Part shown: positions 31,145 to 41,934 of the stretch, one piece after another
Position numbering within the stretch: the first letter of the stretch is position 1
Layout of the letters: every line of letters begins with the position of its first letter
Assembly: GCA_022570795.1 (NCBI GenBank)
Contig: JAKUDP010000006.1
Location: 744,001 to 808,000, forward strand
Direction of reading: 5' to 3'
DNA length: 64,000 nt
Origin: Sphaerulina vaccinii
Lineage: Eukaryota; Ascomycota; Dothideomycetes; Mycosphaerellales; Mycosphaerellaceae
Made by a program: the position numbers and the translations under genes
Notes under the pieces: model-generated
Told to the model about the DNA's origin: nothing
The model's database searches: none
Seen by the model: only the letters and a program-made list of their open reading frames with translations

Positions 31145-32936
31145 TAGACACAACTTAGAAGTGATGATCATGGTGTTTGGCGTTGGTTGTATGCACGGCC
31201 ATGGAGTTCGTCGTCGGTCAAAGCGAAAGGAAGAGGCCGCCCGCCGGCATTGTGTATCACCAGATCATTGGACGAAATACATCTGTCAGTCAACCCCAGA
31301 ACCATCTCGTCGGCCACTGCGAATGCACGATCAGGCATCTTGGCATGATCGACAGTGTTTGTCCCACGTGAATACCACGGAAATTGTTCTGATTGGTTCT
31401 TTTCGGCGTGGATCGCGCAAGGACAGGCGACTCCGAGATCCTTCCATGTCTGCTTTCCTTCCCTCGCTTCCCTCGCTTCCTCCGGCCCTCGACTTCACGG
31501 CATGCTCACTTACTCTATCACGGCCATCACCAGTGCGAATCGCATCGTAGCATTCCGTGCCATCCGGTGCGATCGCTTCAAGGTCTATCAGCAGGCCTCC
31601 GCGACTTCTCGACGACCGGGAATCGCTGCTCACGCCGTTCTGCACGCCGATGGGGCTGTGCTGCTTAGGCGTCATGCCGCTGGTGATAGCGAATAAGCAC
31701 ACGATCGCAAAGAACTCACAGCCTCGTTCAAGACTGCTAGACTCATGCCGAGTCTCCGATCGCATCTGTCGACCTTCTCGAATACCTAGGGCTCGCTGTC
31801 GCACGTAACAACCTTTCGCTTGAGTGCGTTTCTGGCTCACATGCCACTACGAGAACAGTAACATGGGGCTGGAATTATTCCCCAAAGGATGCGCAATCGC
31901 GAATAGGGTCGGTTGTGTGGCTTTGATGGACGTCAGGTACGACGCATGATCCTATTCTCACGCCTCTTTACTACTCTACAAACAGATCCAACACCCAATC
32001 GCTATGCATCGTTTCAGCCTCATCTGGATCTTAGAAAGAATCTAATCTCAGCCTTCTGAGATCGTTCGTCTGGCGCTAGCTCCACCCTGGTCTTCGGCTT
32101 GCGCGATGAAGACACGCAACGGCCGTGAACTCCACGGCTTCGACCGGACTCTGGTCCTGGTTGACATGCGCAAGATGGACTCTTTTCGTACTGTCGCAAC
32201 TCTGTTTCTCGTTCCAACACTATCTTCTAAGCATGATGCCTGGTGCTCATGACACATTCCCTCTACTTCGTCTCTGCATACACTATTTTGGCGTATCCGG
32301 CAGAGGTCCGCTTCTGCTCATTCGTCCGTTCCTATTCACTACCCATTTCCTCTTTCATACCATGCTACCAAATGTCAAGACGGATATACACTATCTTTGA
32401 GGCCTACCTGGAGGATGGTGGCCTAGTTGGGGCCATGCTTCTTGGGATGCGGGCCCTCATACCGAGACCTGAAGGATGACCTTCGTGGTCGGAACATGTG
32501 GTGATCCTATTGACAATCCTTAGACTTCCATATTGTACCTGCATCGCCCTGGCGAATGCAGTTGGACTCTCCTACTGGACGCCAACATCTGAGCCTTGGT
32601 CTGGTCACCAACAACTACTAACATAGCACTTAGCACTGGTTGCTACATGCTTTGACACTTATAGCCTTGGCGCCTTCTTACCTTCCTTCTTGCTCATATT
32701 GATCTTGGGGTACTTACATTGGTAAACTTGACTCATCAGCATATCTGGAATATCCTGGCGCCTCATCAGACTTCTTTGGCTATACCGGCGTACTTATCTC
32801 GACTTCGGATTCACTGGAACTTTACTTAAAGCGTCGCCACAACGAAGTCTCAAGTCTTACGGTAGACCAAATACACACGCAGCATAGTCGCTTGCTATGC
32901 AAAGCGAGGGCTGTCCAAGCCCCTCTGGGAGTGGTC
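31145..32936. other. 1.8-kb intergenic region
   Basis: Between MCM7 and the bZIP gene. Frames up to about 170 codons exist on both strands but lack an ATG start or recognisable domains. Pyrimidine-rich stretches near 31450-31480 and 32690-32720. Nothing supported. Confidence 0.45.
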
Positions 32937-33337
32937 ATGTCGACAGGAGGGCCAAGCTCTGTGGCGTCGATGGAAGACGACTGGAGCCATGTGACAGACC
33001 CCAACGAGCGACGCAAGATACAGAATCGTATTGCGCAAAGGAAGTTCCGTAAGTCTTCATTCAGATTCGTTCAGTGTTGTGTACTGATAGGTCTGCAGGA
33101 GAGAAGCTTCGTCAGCAAAGAGAAGAAACAGAACGTCGATACGAGAACGAGCAGCGCGCATCAGGCGCGTACAGTGCACCCGAGCCAGAAGATGTTGACG
33201 ATCATGAAGAGCCAGGCCTGCCATGGGGCAGTATCTCGATGCGACACGTCATCAGGACTGGCAAAGCAAAGGAGAAGAGCTCAAGGGAGACATCGCTTTA
33301 CGCGGCATCGTCTAAAGCAGGAGGGTCTTCGAGGTAA
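32937..33337 (+). CDS. short bZIP transcription factor
   Basis: Two exons (32937-33048, 33099-33337) encode 116 residues. The basic region DPNERRKIQNRIAQRKFREKLRQQREE is interrupted by the intron exactly after QRKF; splicing restores RKFREKLRQQ. The N-x2-(A)Q-R-K-F-R core matches fungal AP-1-like bZIPs. The zipper is very short (about two heptads: KLRQQREETERRYENEQ), and a conserved-looking block GLPWGSISMRHVIRTGKAKE follows, which I associate with a small class of fungal bZIP proteins. The C-terminus ends at a TAA that overlaps a GTAAGA donor-like site; a further exon in the frame 33370-33545 is possible, but the implied intron would be only about 31 bp. Likely a nuclear DNA-binding regulator; targets unknown. 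Confidence 0.75.
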
Positions 33338-34842
33338 GATATTGCGGCGGTGAGTGGATCGCAGGACCTGGACCATGCCTTTGCGGCGCGTGCTGACAAT
33401 CGGACTAGAGTCGGCCTGCTTCTTCTCGATCAGTATGCACGAGGTTCTCCCGCATGGACAGCTTGGAGGACAAACACAAACACGAGTGCGCCTCCTCCGC
33501 CACCTGCACTGGTTCTTGGTTCGAACGTACTTTCTCGATGAGTAACGATACTTTCACGATACACGATGTTGTAGCATGCTGCTGGACAGCTTGCTCATGA
33601 GGCGATACATGATAGAAGCGCATGACACAACGCTCTTTTTGTTCTTGGGATACCTGCATACATCGCAGATATGTGGCATAATGTTTCGATCGACTTTGCA
33701 GACCGGAGGATTGTACTTGATTGCAGGATCGGCCTTTTGGGTACTGTTAGCCTGTGCCTTTTCTCGATACAACAAGCACAATCTTGATCAGCCAGAACTC
33801 TCCCCGTGCCGTATCGGCTTCCGCTCTCATACAGCCATCGAGATGTGGATGTCGTAGGCATCGAGACGTGAGGTCGAAGCAGCATAGCCAGATATCCGAA
33901 AGGAACGCCGCAGTGAGGATTGAGGCGTCTCGAAGGATTTGTTGGTGTTGGTTCGTGGCTCCAACCGCCTCAACTGTGCCTCATCTGCCAAGCCGATCAC
34001 CTTCAACATCACATGCAGTAGTGAAGCTAGGATATCGTAGCAAGACATTCGCAATACTGGCACCACGGTACCATATACTGCCACGTCGTGCATGCTCGCA
34101 ATCGGTGCCTATTGGCGATTGCCGTCCGGCACTTTGTACGCCTGGCGCAATGGCGGTTCTGCCCTCCCGGGAAGCTTTCCACGGTTCAACTGCTCTACCA
34201 ACCTTAAGACCCACTGACTGATTCACTCTGCATGACCGATTCATCAGGTGATAGCTGAAATGCCACCTCCCCAGAAGCGATTCGTCGACGTTTACTGATT
34301 TCTGTCATGTATCTGTGGCCCAATCTTTTTCGATATATGCAGTGACTACATGGAGCTGCCTTGTCTATCTTTCGGTCCCTAATACGGCGCCACATGCTAT
34401 CGCATAGTGTTCAACACCAACACGGCGTAGGCTGCAACTACGCCGCAAGCAAGAACGTTGCTCTTTTCGCGAACTGCTCAAGCTGTCATTGTGAACCACC
34501 TTAGGATCTACATCAGCCTATGGCGTTGCTTACGGCGCATACAAGCACCGCGTGGCGTACTGGACCTCGTTAGAACCCCACTCCATCCTTCTGGTGGTAG
34601 CATAGTGGCCTAGGTATCGTTATGTGCCGTGAAGTTCGTTGGTGAGGATGTCTTTTGGGGGAGGTTGCCGGCACTTCGGTCTTGTGCGGTCCTGCGTAAC
34701 ACAGCAGGATGCTTGGTACTACCTTACTGTGCCGATAGAGAAACTACATCCTCCGAGCTTCCTGATGCATATCGTTCCTTGAGGCTGCGGCAAAGCACAC
34801 GACCAATATCGAGTATACAAGAGGCTTATTGCGGCCATCAAG
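33338..34842. other. 1.5-kb intergenic region
   Basis: Between the bZIP gene and the acidic hypothetical gene. A frame at 33370-33545 might be a further bZIP exon. No other support. Confidence 0.4.
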
Positions 34843-36089
34843 ATGTCGATCAAGTCGGAATCATTCAGCAGCTTCTCTGCAGGAGCCGAAGAGAAGTATA
34901 TGTCGCCACGCGCTCCTTCCTCAGTTGGAGCCTCTGATCTGGAACGACTGGCCTTGGAGCGACCTGGCTCGAGTCGAAGCAATATGGTTGTCACGACAAG
35001 ATCTGGTGCCAAGCGGGAGGCAGCTACTAGAGGCGAGTCTTCACGGGGTTCAGCCGCGACGAAGGACAAGGGGAAACAGAAAGAGAGTAGCTCCTCAACC
35101 AAGCCCGGGCGGAGAACTGGTCAACCCTCAAGTTCTTCAGCAGCACAGAATGATCCGGGAGACGATGATGAGAGCGACGACGACGACGATGACGATGAGA
35201 GCGATGGTGAGGAGCAACGAAGCTCTGCTCGTCCTAGTTCGTGGAGCAAGGAGAAACAGGTGATGGCCATGTTTCTGATCTACGAGCCGTCACAGCATTC
35301 TCTTGAAGAAGTCATGAATGCGAACTTGAAAGACAGATCGGAACTGAGGCAAGTTGTGTTCGTCTACAGTATCTATATGCCGTGCTAACATCGCGCAGCG
35401 CCAATTACCGTAGAACGATCCTAGCGACCGCGAGGCTCGTGCGCACTCCTGAAGACTTGAGTGTCCTCAATGCCGCTGTACCATGCCAGGGGCGTGCGTG
35501 GTCTACGCATATGGCAGAGCAGCTGCGCAAACGCTGGACCCGGATAGCCCAGGACTTCACTGCGCATGTCGCGTATTGTCGTGAGCCCACGGTGTACACA
35601 CATGTCGGCAACGATGTTAAGGGAACGATCGATGCCATCCTCAGTCTCTTTGCTGCTGTTCAAAACACATTGTTGGAGTTTCCAAGCCTGAGCCGTGAAA
35701 GCTCACAGGATATGATCGATGTTCTCCGCGATGTGTTCAACATCCTCCGCCATCCCAATTGGATCCAAGATGCAAGGCCCGCCGATTCGCGTACATATGC
35801 CGGCGGTGGAGAGAACTTCGAGTACAACTTATTGTTCCGCTTTGCGACATTTCCGCAGATCTGGCGTCGCTGTGTCGATGTGGTCGGTACGCTCGGCGAT
35901 AGGTACCCGGGGCATTTCAAGCAATCGGAGAAGGTATGGCAGTCTGCAGAATATGGGATTCGGAGTGCGCTGGCGCCGCGAGGACAGTACATTGGCAAGA
36001 CAGGAGAATTCGCAACGACGTTTTACCGACAGTTGGCTGATATAGGAGGTATGTTCGATCGATCGAGAGAGCAATCTCGTGCCAAATAG
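34843..36089 (+). CDS. hypothetical protein with acidic disordered N-terminus; GC-AG intron
   Basis: Two exons (34843-35348, 35399-36089) encode 398 residues. Residues 1-145 are Ser-rich and disordered with basic patches, ending in a long Asp/Glu run (GDDDESDDDDDDDESDGEE). From about residue 150 the protein is helical and conserved-looking: KQVMAMFLIYEPSQHSLEEVMNANLKDRSELS|ANYRRTILATARLVRTPEDL, then FATFPQIWRRCVDVVG and FATTFYRQLADIGGMFDRSRE. The intron uses the non-canonical donor GAG|GCAAGT and acceptor GCGCAG with a CTAAC branch site; the nearest GT donor would bring a stop into frame, so the GC donor is supported. Family not recognised. Probably nuclear from composition, but that is a guess. 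Confidence 0.72.
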
Positions 36090-37294
36090 AGGCTGACAGT
36101 TGTTCCTAGTGGTCAAGCCCAGCAGCTAAGCTGACAGCTGGGCCCGAAATCGATTCAGCCCTGCGCAGGGCCTTTGGTTTGGGAAACCGGTGCAGTGGCA
36201 TTGGGACGGCGGGCGCATCGTTTGGTTCGGCAGCGTGCATGATCGCGGGAGAGGTGGTTGTTTGATTTTGGTGGTAGAGTATCTTGTCTGGGATGAAATT
36301 GCGCCGGTACGCATTAGTGGTTGGGTCAATAGCTTCCATTCTTACCCTCACTCCCCGCTCGACCACAGTTTTATACCAAGATAGAGTGTTTGAGTATCCT
36401 TCTTCAGATTCTCCTCTTTCATCGAGTGTCATAGTACCGAACACCGAGGGAGCTGTGCTCCCGCTTTTTGCCAATGTCTCAGCTCAACCACGGGTCGCAA
36501 GACTTTAGGCGAAGCATCTTCTCGCTGCCGAAATGCGCAGACATCTTCGACGCTTGACTCCAGACCGTTGCGATGACAGTCTCAGAGGTTGCTCTAAAGC
36601 CTTCGAGTGTCTTGAAACTTAACAAGTCGAGTCGCAAAGCGCGGAAAGTCGAAAAGTGCGACGCAATATGCGGGCTTGTCTCGGCAGGCGACTGAACGCG
36701 TATATCGTGAGTCTAGTGCGACTAGCTCTGTACGAGATGGATCGCGCAAGTGAGTGCTAGTGTGACAATACTGCTAGGTGCAAAGCAGAGTGAGGAGCGG
36801 GTGAGCAAGCGACGAGACTGCTCGTCAGCGCGACCGGGCAGCCTTAAAGTACTATCGCAGACTACCACCCAAATCACTGGTTCCAACCGATCGTGCCTTC
36901 ACAAGCCCGATCTCCACCATCAATGAATTATGTCGCTGTCAGCCAATAGTAAGCACTCAATGAGTCGGCAAGGTGAGGCTATTCTCGGAGGGCGTTGATG
37001 CCCGTTCGGAGCGAGGAAGGGTCCTGCCGGACAAGCTGTTGGTCGGAATCGGGAACTGTGATGCGCACAGCTATCAGACAGAAATACACAGGCTCAGAAG
37101 AATGTGCTCGTCGGTACTCTGGCATTCCTCATGAGCCAATGCAGATCAGAAGGGTGGTGTTACTTCTGATCTTCCAATGGGACTGCCGTTACTTGGCGGT
37201 TGGCGCGCGTCTATGTAATTCAATCTGCAGAAATTTGTACCGAAGAAGTCGCGTAACTGCTCGAGGTCGAGCTAGGGCCTGGAAGTATCACTGC
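36090..37294. other. 1.2-kb intergenic region, convergent
   Basis: Between the acidic hypothetical gene (+) and the methyltransferase (-). A 12-bp palindrome CCCTGCGCAGGG lies near 36158. A minus-strand frame at 36106-36474 lacks an ATG start. No gene supported. Confidence 0.45.
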
Positions 37295-38488
37295 TCAAGC
37301 TGTATCGTGAATTGGTTTGCGGAAGTGACCTTGCATCCAGCAACGATACATCTTCAGCTTGCGTTGGCGATTGACCAGCATGCGTCGGTCAACTGCTAGG
37401 TTAAGTATTTCGAAGCTTTCCGCGGAGGACTCGGTGGTGAGAGGATTGTTATGCTCCTGGTTGTCTTGGCGCAGATCGGGCTCAGGCTGCTCTCCACCCC
37501 AGATACTTCGCAATTCCTGTTCATCAAAGAAGTACACTCTGGTTCCATCGCCACGAACATAGAAGTTCTCGTCAAGGTACCTGCCTTTCTTGAAGCGTAC
37601 CTGAGCTAAGTCTCCACGCCCGTAGTCGCGAAAGAGTATCTCGCCGCCTGGCTTAAGCAGCGTGTAAGCATTGTGCACAGCCTGCACCCACTGATCGGGA
37701 GACAGCGCCGAGAAGATGAATATCATCACTATCACGTCCACTGATCCAGCATCGAGACCTGGTGGCATTTCAGTACCGGCAGCATCCCAAACATCAGCCT
37801 GCAAGATCTGAACCTCCTGGTCGTTATAGGCCGGCTGGGAACGAACCACCTCAATCGCCTTCTTGCTGTAATCGCACGCGTGCAGTTTCAGCTTTGAGTT
37901 CTGATTGTTCGCGAGCACAGGAAACGCAGTGTTACCGGCACCTGCACCCACCTCCAACACAGTCACTGGCCCATACCCATCTCTCGTCACCTCACCAAGG
38001 ATAGGGAATTCTTGAACGAGCCACTTGCGATCTTTGAAGAAGTTTGCCTGGTTATTCGAGTAGAATTTGTCCCACCACTTCTCTGGCTTTTCGTTGAATC
38101 GTTTCTTGTCGAAGTCCGAGACCTGATTCTCCTTCTGGAAGAGGGTCTGCTGCTCGATGAAGTCCTTGTACTCAGGATCCACTTCGACGTGATCCCAAGC
38201 ATTATGGGCGAAAATATCATCGCCGTCTTCCAGATGTCGTGAGCCAAATTGGAAAGGATCACTTCGTTTCTCTGGATTGTTCCTCGAGTCTGTTGCTGGC
38301 TTCCGGATAGGCTCGAATGTTGCGGGCACTCCATAGGCATCTTCTCCTGGAGTTGTTGTGTCTGAAGGCGGTGTGGCTTTTTCTTTCACTGTAACATATT
38401 CCCGCATATGTTCCATGCCCTTCGTGAGTTGTGCTTTGGGTTGCTTTGCCCTCACCGGCACATCATGTTGTTCTTCTGCTGCCGCCAT
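37295..38488 (-). CDS. tRNA N3-methylcytidine methyltransferase-like (METTL2/Trm140 family)
   Basis: Intronless, 397 residues from ATG 38488 (MAAAEEQHDV). A disordered N-terminus of about 90 residues leads to the family hallmark NAWDHVEVDPEY and WWDKFYSNNQANFFKDRKWLVQEFP, then the SAM-binding motif I VLEVGAGAGNTAFPVL, LHACDYSKKAIEVV, a motif IV region VDVIVMIFIFSAL and LLKPGGEILFRDYGRGDLAQVRF. These match METTL2/6/8 and the methyltransferase half of yeast Abp140/Trm140, which make m3C32 in tRNA-Thr and tRNA-Ser. The actin-binding extension found in yeast is absent. It shares a 308-bp divergent promoter with COQ10. Confidence 0.9.
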   Translation of the reverse strand: MAAAEEQHDVPVRAKQPKAQLTKGMEHMREYVTVKEKATPPSDTTTPGEDAYGVPATFEPIRKPATDSRNNPEKRSDPFQFGSRHLEDGDDIFAHNAWDHVEVDPEYKDFIEQQTLFQKENQVSDFDKKRFNEKPEKWWDKFYSNNQANFFKDRKWLVQEFPILGEVTRDGYGPVTVLEVGAGAGNTAFPVLANNQNSKLKLHACDYSKKAIEVVRSQPAYNDQEVQILQADVWDAAGTEMPPGLDAGSVDVIVMIFIFSALSPDQWVQAVHNAYTLLKPGGEILFRDYGRGDLAQVRFKKGRYLDENFYVRGDGTRVYFFDEQELRSIWGGEQPEPDLRQDNQEHNNPLTTESSAESFEILNLAVDRRMLVNRQRKLKMYRCWMQGHFRKPIHDTA

Positions 38489-38796
38489 CGTGATGAATGT
38501 CGTTCGTTGTCGAGTTCTTGGCGTCAAAAAAATGGAGAAATCGAAGCTGGAGAAGTGGTTCTTCACTTGCGGCTACTTTAGCGCGAGGCGCGGCCCCGGC
38601 CGCCCGGCGTATGTACCTGCGTCTGCGATTGTGAAAGAAATGTCTATGATGACATGGATTCCGATTAGTGTCAATGGCTGGTCATAACAACAGACACGGT
38701 ATGATGCGAAATAGTCCATACCATTGAAAGCATTCTGGAGGAGCGCGTACAGTTTGTGACAGAGCAATAACATCTCTCGCACTTCCTACCGCCATC

Positions 38797-39627
38797 ATGA
38801 AGTCTATTCGGCCCATCACCTCAGCTCTACGCCAGTCCTGTGCTGGAACACCTTACACCTGCCGAGTCGCCAGTCTAGCGAACACATCAATACGGCCTAC
38901 GAATCATGAAAGACAGCAGCGACGAACGTTCTTTGGAGCAGGAGGAGTTAGCGCGAATCCATTTGGCTCAAATCAGACGTTGACAGCTCAACGAACGCTG
39001 CCATACCCATCTACCGTGGTCTACGATATCATCTCAGATGTCGCAGCTTATAGCCAATTCTTGCCGTACTGTCAAGCGAGTGTGGTCACGAAGTACTCGG
39101 AGCCAGCTCAGGATGGCAAGAAATACCCCGAAGAGGCCAAGCTAGTAATTGGCTTCAACGACCAGATCAGTGAAGAGTTTACATCACGCGTGTACTGCGT
39201 GCCAGGCAAGGTCGTGGAGGCTGTATCTGGTAACATGAAGAGCACGCTATCAGGCGAAGAGATCGCTCATCATAGTGCGCGTCCTGCTCCAGACCAGGAC
39301 CCGAGCAGGAAGGACACAGTCATGGCGCACTTGTTGACAAGATGGACGCTGAAGCCATATCACTACAAGCCTCCGCCAACGAGTGCAATCCATAAGGAAC
39401 ATGCGCATAAGAATACCACAGAGTCGAGCTCGGTGCGAAGTCAGGACAAGACGGAGGTCAATCTGGCCATTGAGTTCCAGTTCTCAAACCCGATGTATTC
39501 TGCAGTCGCAGGCGGTGTAGCACCAAAGATTGCGGAGAAGATGATAGAAGCGTTTGAGAAGAGAGTGAATGAAGTCATGGTAGGCGCGGGGCATGCGAGG
39601 GACGATAAGACGCAGAGGATGTCATAG
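38797..39627 (+). CDS. COQ10: coenzyme Q-binding protein COQ10, mitochondrial
   Basis: Intronless, 276 residues. The first ~45 residues are basic and hydroxylated without acids (MKSIRPITSALRQSCAGTPYTCRVASL), a mitochondrial presequence ending near RRTFFG. A START/polyketide-cyclase domain follows: TLPYPSTVVYDIISDVAAYSQFLPYCQASVV, EAKLVIGFNDQISEEFTSRV, and the C-terminal VNLAIEFQFSNPMYSAVAGGVAPKIAEKMIEAFEKRVNEV. Coq10 binds ubiquinone in the inner membrane and is needed for efficient CoQ synthesis and respiration. A linker of about 60 residues rich in His/Pro/Lys lies between beta strands, a common fungal insertion. Confidence 0.93.
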   Translation: MKSIRPITSALRQSCAGTPYTCRVASLANTSIRPTNHERQQRRTFFGAGGVSANPFGSNQTLTAQRTLPYPSTVVYDIISDVAAYSQFLPYCQASVVTKYSEPAQDGKKYPEEAKLVIGFNDQISEEFTSRVYCVPGKVVEAVSGNMKSTLSGEEIAHHSARPAPDQDPSRKDTVMAHLLTRWTLKPYHYKPPPTSAIHKEHAHKNTTESSSVRSQDKTEVNLAIEFQFSNPMYSAVAGGVAPKIAEKMIEAFEKRVNEVMVGAGHARDDKTQRMS

Positions 39628-40030
39628 GTGGGGAGGCTAGACAGCACTCGATCAAGGCGCGCAGATGATAGACAAGAGCTATGAATGTACAGTATATGCC
39701 AAACAGCCTTGCGGCAGCTGGATTGATGTATTCAGAGATTGCCCGAAATGGCAGGCGCACCACGACTGATGGCTGATGTTCCTGCTAGACTCGACGTATA
39801 CGGCTTGACGGGCGTGCTATGCTATACGTAGAAGACGTCGAGCACAAAGCCTGCAGCTCATACCGTCATGGGCTGTGAGCAGTATCAGCTCGCACTGCCA
39901 GATCAGAGGAACATTCTCAGTCATAAACTTCGTACTGGGATATCAACAAAAGCCTATTCACAACTCAAGAACTATGCACACTCATATCGCTTTCGCTTTC
40001 CTCGCATATGCATACCTGGATCTTATACGC
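39628..40030. other. intergenic, convergent 3' ends
   Basis: 403 bp between COQ10 (+) and the Pex22-like gene (-). Nothing supported. Confidence 0.45.
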
Positions 40031-41527
40031 TCACTCTCGTCCATTGACTCTTCTGGCCCAGTCATCACCGACTCTCATCGCATCAACGACATCGATCTCC
40101 TTTCCAAGACCCACAATGCTCGAGTTCTCCCACCAATTCTTCTCACTCTTCTTCTGTCTCTTCCTCTCGTCTTCTGTTTCGGTTTCAGTCTCGGTATCTG
40201 CGAGTCCACCATGTCCTTCGTCGCCTACTACAAGTACAGTATGGCCGACCCAGCCCTTGAGCTGAGCGACAGTCTCGCCTTCTCGGCCGGAAAGGGTGTC
40301 GCTGATGTAGACGATCTGTGGGGCAAGATGCCTAAGGATGCTAACGTAACCTGCAGAAGTAGTGAAGGGCATGATCTTCGTGGGGTGGTCGACGAGAGAT
40401 TGTGCTTGTTGCTGGAGGTTGTCAAAGGTTGGGTTCGTGGGCTCGATTCGTGGGGAGATCGATTGTAGCTCGCTTCCGGGTGTCTGCGCTGGTGTTGAGA
40501 TGTTTGAAAAAGACGATCCTAGGACAGACGAAGCGCTTGTTGAAGGCAGATCCTTGAGGTTCGGAGCGTAGATCAGGACGAATAGGTCAGTGGTTTCGGG
40601 GTCAAAAGCTTCGGGTAGGTGTGATAGAATGGACTGTATCTGTATTAGCAGAGGCTTTCAGCTGATTGCTTGAAAAGACCAACTTACCCCGTGCTCAGTG
40701 TGGAACGCATCTTCGTCAGATGTATCATGATCTTCCACGTCTGCGCTCACGACAATCGCTACTGTTCGCTTTGCGCGACCCTTGCCCTTGGCCCCTTTTG
40801 TACTCCCACGCTTGCTGGTCTCTGTGTCCCTCTCAATCGTATTGATTCGTTGCCTGTCTTCCGCCTCCTCACTCCATCTCTCATGATCGCTGAAGCCTTC
40901 ACGGTCATCTATTCTGCGCCTCTCCTCGCTCTGATCTCTGCTGTCCACTTCCATGATGCTTCCCAGCGCCTTGCCAGCTGCAGCCATGCCACCCATGACT
41001 TGCTTCGAGGCATTATCGAAGAACTGCTGCGGACTCGGCGTTCTACGCATGACTCGACCCAGGAAAGTAGCATCGTTCCGTTCAGTCACATTCCGGCTCG
41101 TTGTTGAACTGGCGTCGTAGTATGCGCTCGCTGAGCCTCCTCCATAACTTGTGCCCGTCACATCTCCGCTGATAGGTTGAGGAGGCTGCGTAGGCTCTTG
41201 TAGTGGGACATAGCCATCTCCAGGTGCAGGCGGCCCAAGATATGGCTGAAAGCCCTGAGTAGGATAAGGTCCGCCTGGTCCAGGTGTTGGTCGTTGCGGT
41301 TTATCGTTGGGGTACTCGTCGTCGTCGTGCTCGCTACGTTCGCTCCATATCCACGCTGCTAGACCGCCAACTGCGATCGTTCCGATAGTGACCAGCGGGA
41401 CCCAATACCCGAGGACAGAGTGGTTACGATTGTGGCTTCCGGGTGGAGGCGGAGGAGGAGCGTAGAGTGGGCGACCACGAGTGTTGCGTGTGGTCGTCGT
41501 CCGCCGTACAGTCCTGTCGTATGACAT
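40031..41527 (-). CDS. Pex22-like peroxisomal biogenesis protein
   Basis: Two phase-0 exons (41527-40688, 40633-40031) encode 480 residues. A short Arg/Thr-rich N-terminus and a poly-proline run lead to one membrane helix (YWVPLVTIGTIAVGGLAAWIWS, about residues 41-62). Then comes a Pro/Gly- and charge-rich region with KGKGRAKRTVAIVVSADVEDHDTSDED, and the second exon adds DLFVLIYAPNLKDLP and GYVSILRHLAPQIVYISDTLSGREGETV, ending in a glutamate-rich tail. This order matches fungal Pex22-like proteins: a single-span peroxisomal membrane anchor whose cytosolic Rossmann-like domain recruits the ubiquitin-conjugating enzyme Pex4 for Pex5 recycling. The 407-bp upstream region is shared with the eIF2B-gamma gene. 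Confidence 0.82.
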
Positions 41528-41934
41528 GCTGGAGTCTATGTCCGCATGGTCGGGGTAGAATCGTGGAGTTGGAGAGCGGAGCAGCTGAGAGGGGGAAGAG
41601 TGGTGGTGTTTGTTTGGTAAGGCTGGTGGCTGGTGTTGGCAGGGTAGCTCGAGCCAGCAGGGATGGCAGGGTCGTTAGTTGAAGTCTATCGCCTCGCTTC
41701 TTTTCGCGCTAGTACGATGACTGTCCATTGTTCGAAACACACACTCGACTCGACCATCTTCGACATCACAGCGACATCGACGGCAACGTTCGCCACATCG
41801 ACAAGACTCTAAGGAGTAGCAGCAGTACAGTGGCGTCGCAGGCTGTACAACATATCCACTCGCAGAGACTCCACAAGAACTGAGTGCAAGCAATCCAAGA
41901 CCAAGATCGCCTTCGAAGGCATCATTTCTTCCAA
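41528..41934. other. bidirectional promoter region
   Basis: Between the divergent starts of the Pex22-like gene and eIF2B-gamma. No further feature seen. Confidence 0.45.

Noticed and set aside
31002..31550. extension of MCM7 to about 913 residues
   Set aside because: It reads through an evident intron (GTAAGT...TAG); the spliced form ends with the conserved MCM7 C-terminus.
31331..31840. 169-codon minus-strand frame downstream of MCM7
   Set aside because: No ATG at its start, low-complexity Arg/Ser composition, no family features.
36106..36474. 122-codon minus-strand frame
   Set aside because: It begins at a TTG, has no ATG early on and no recognisable content.
39875..40468. 197-codon plus-strand frame
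   Set aside because: It is antisense to the second exon of the Pex22-like gene, whose frame and splice sites are well supported.
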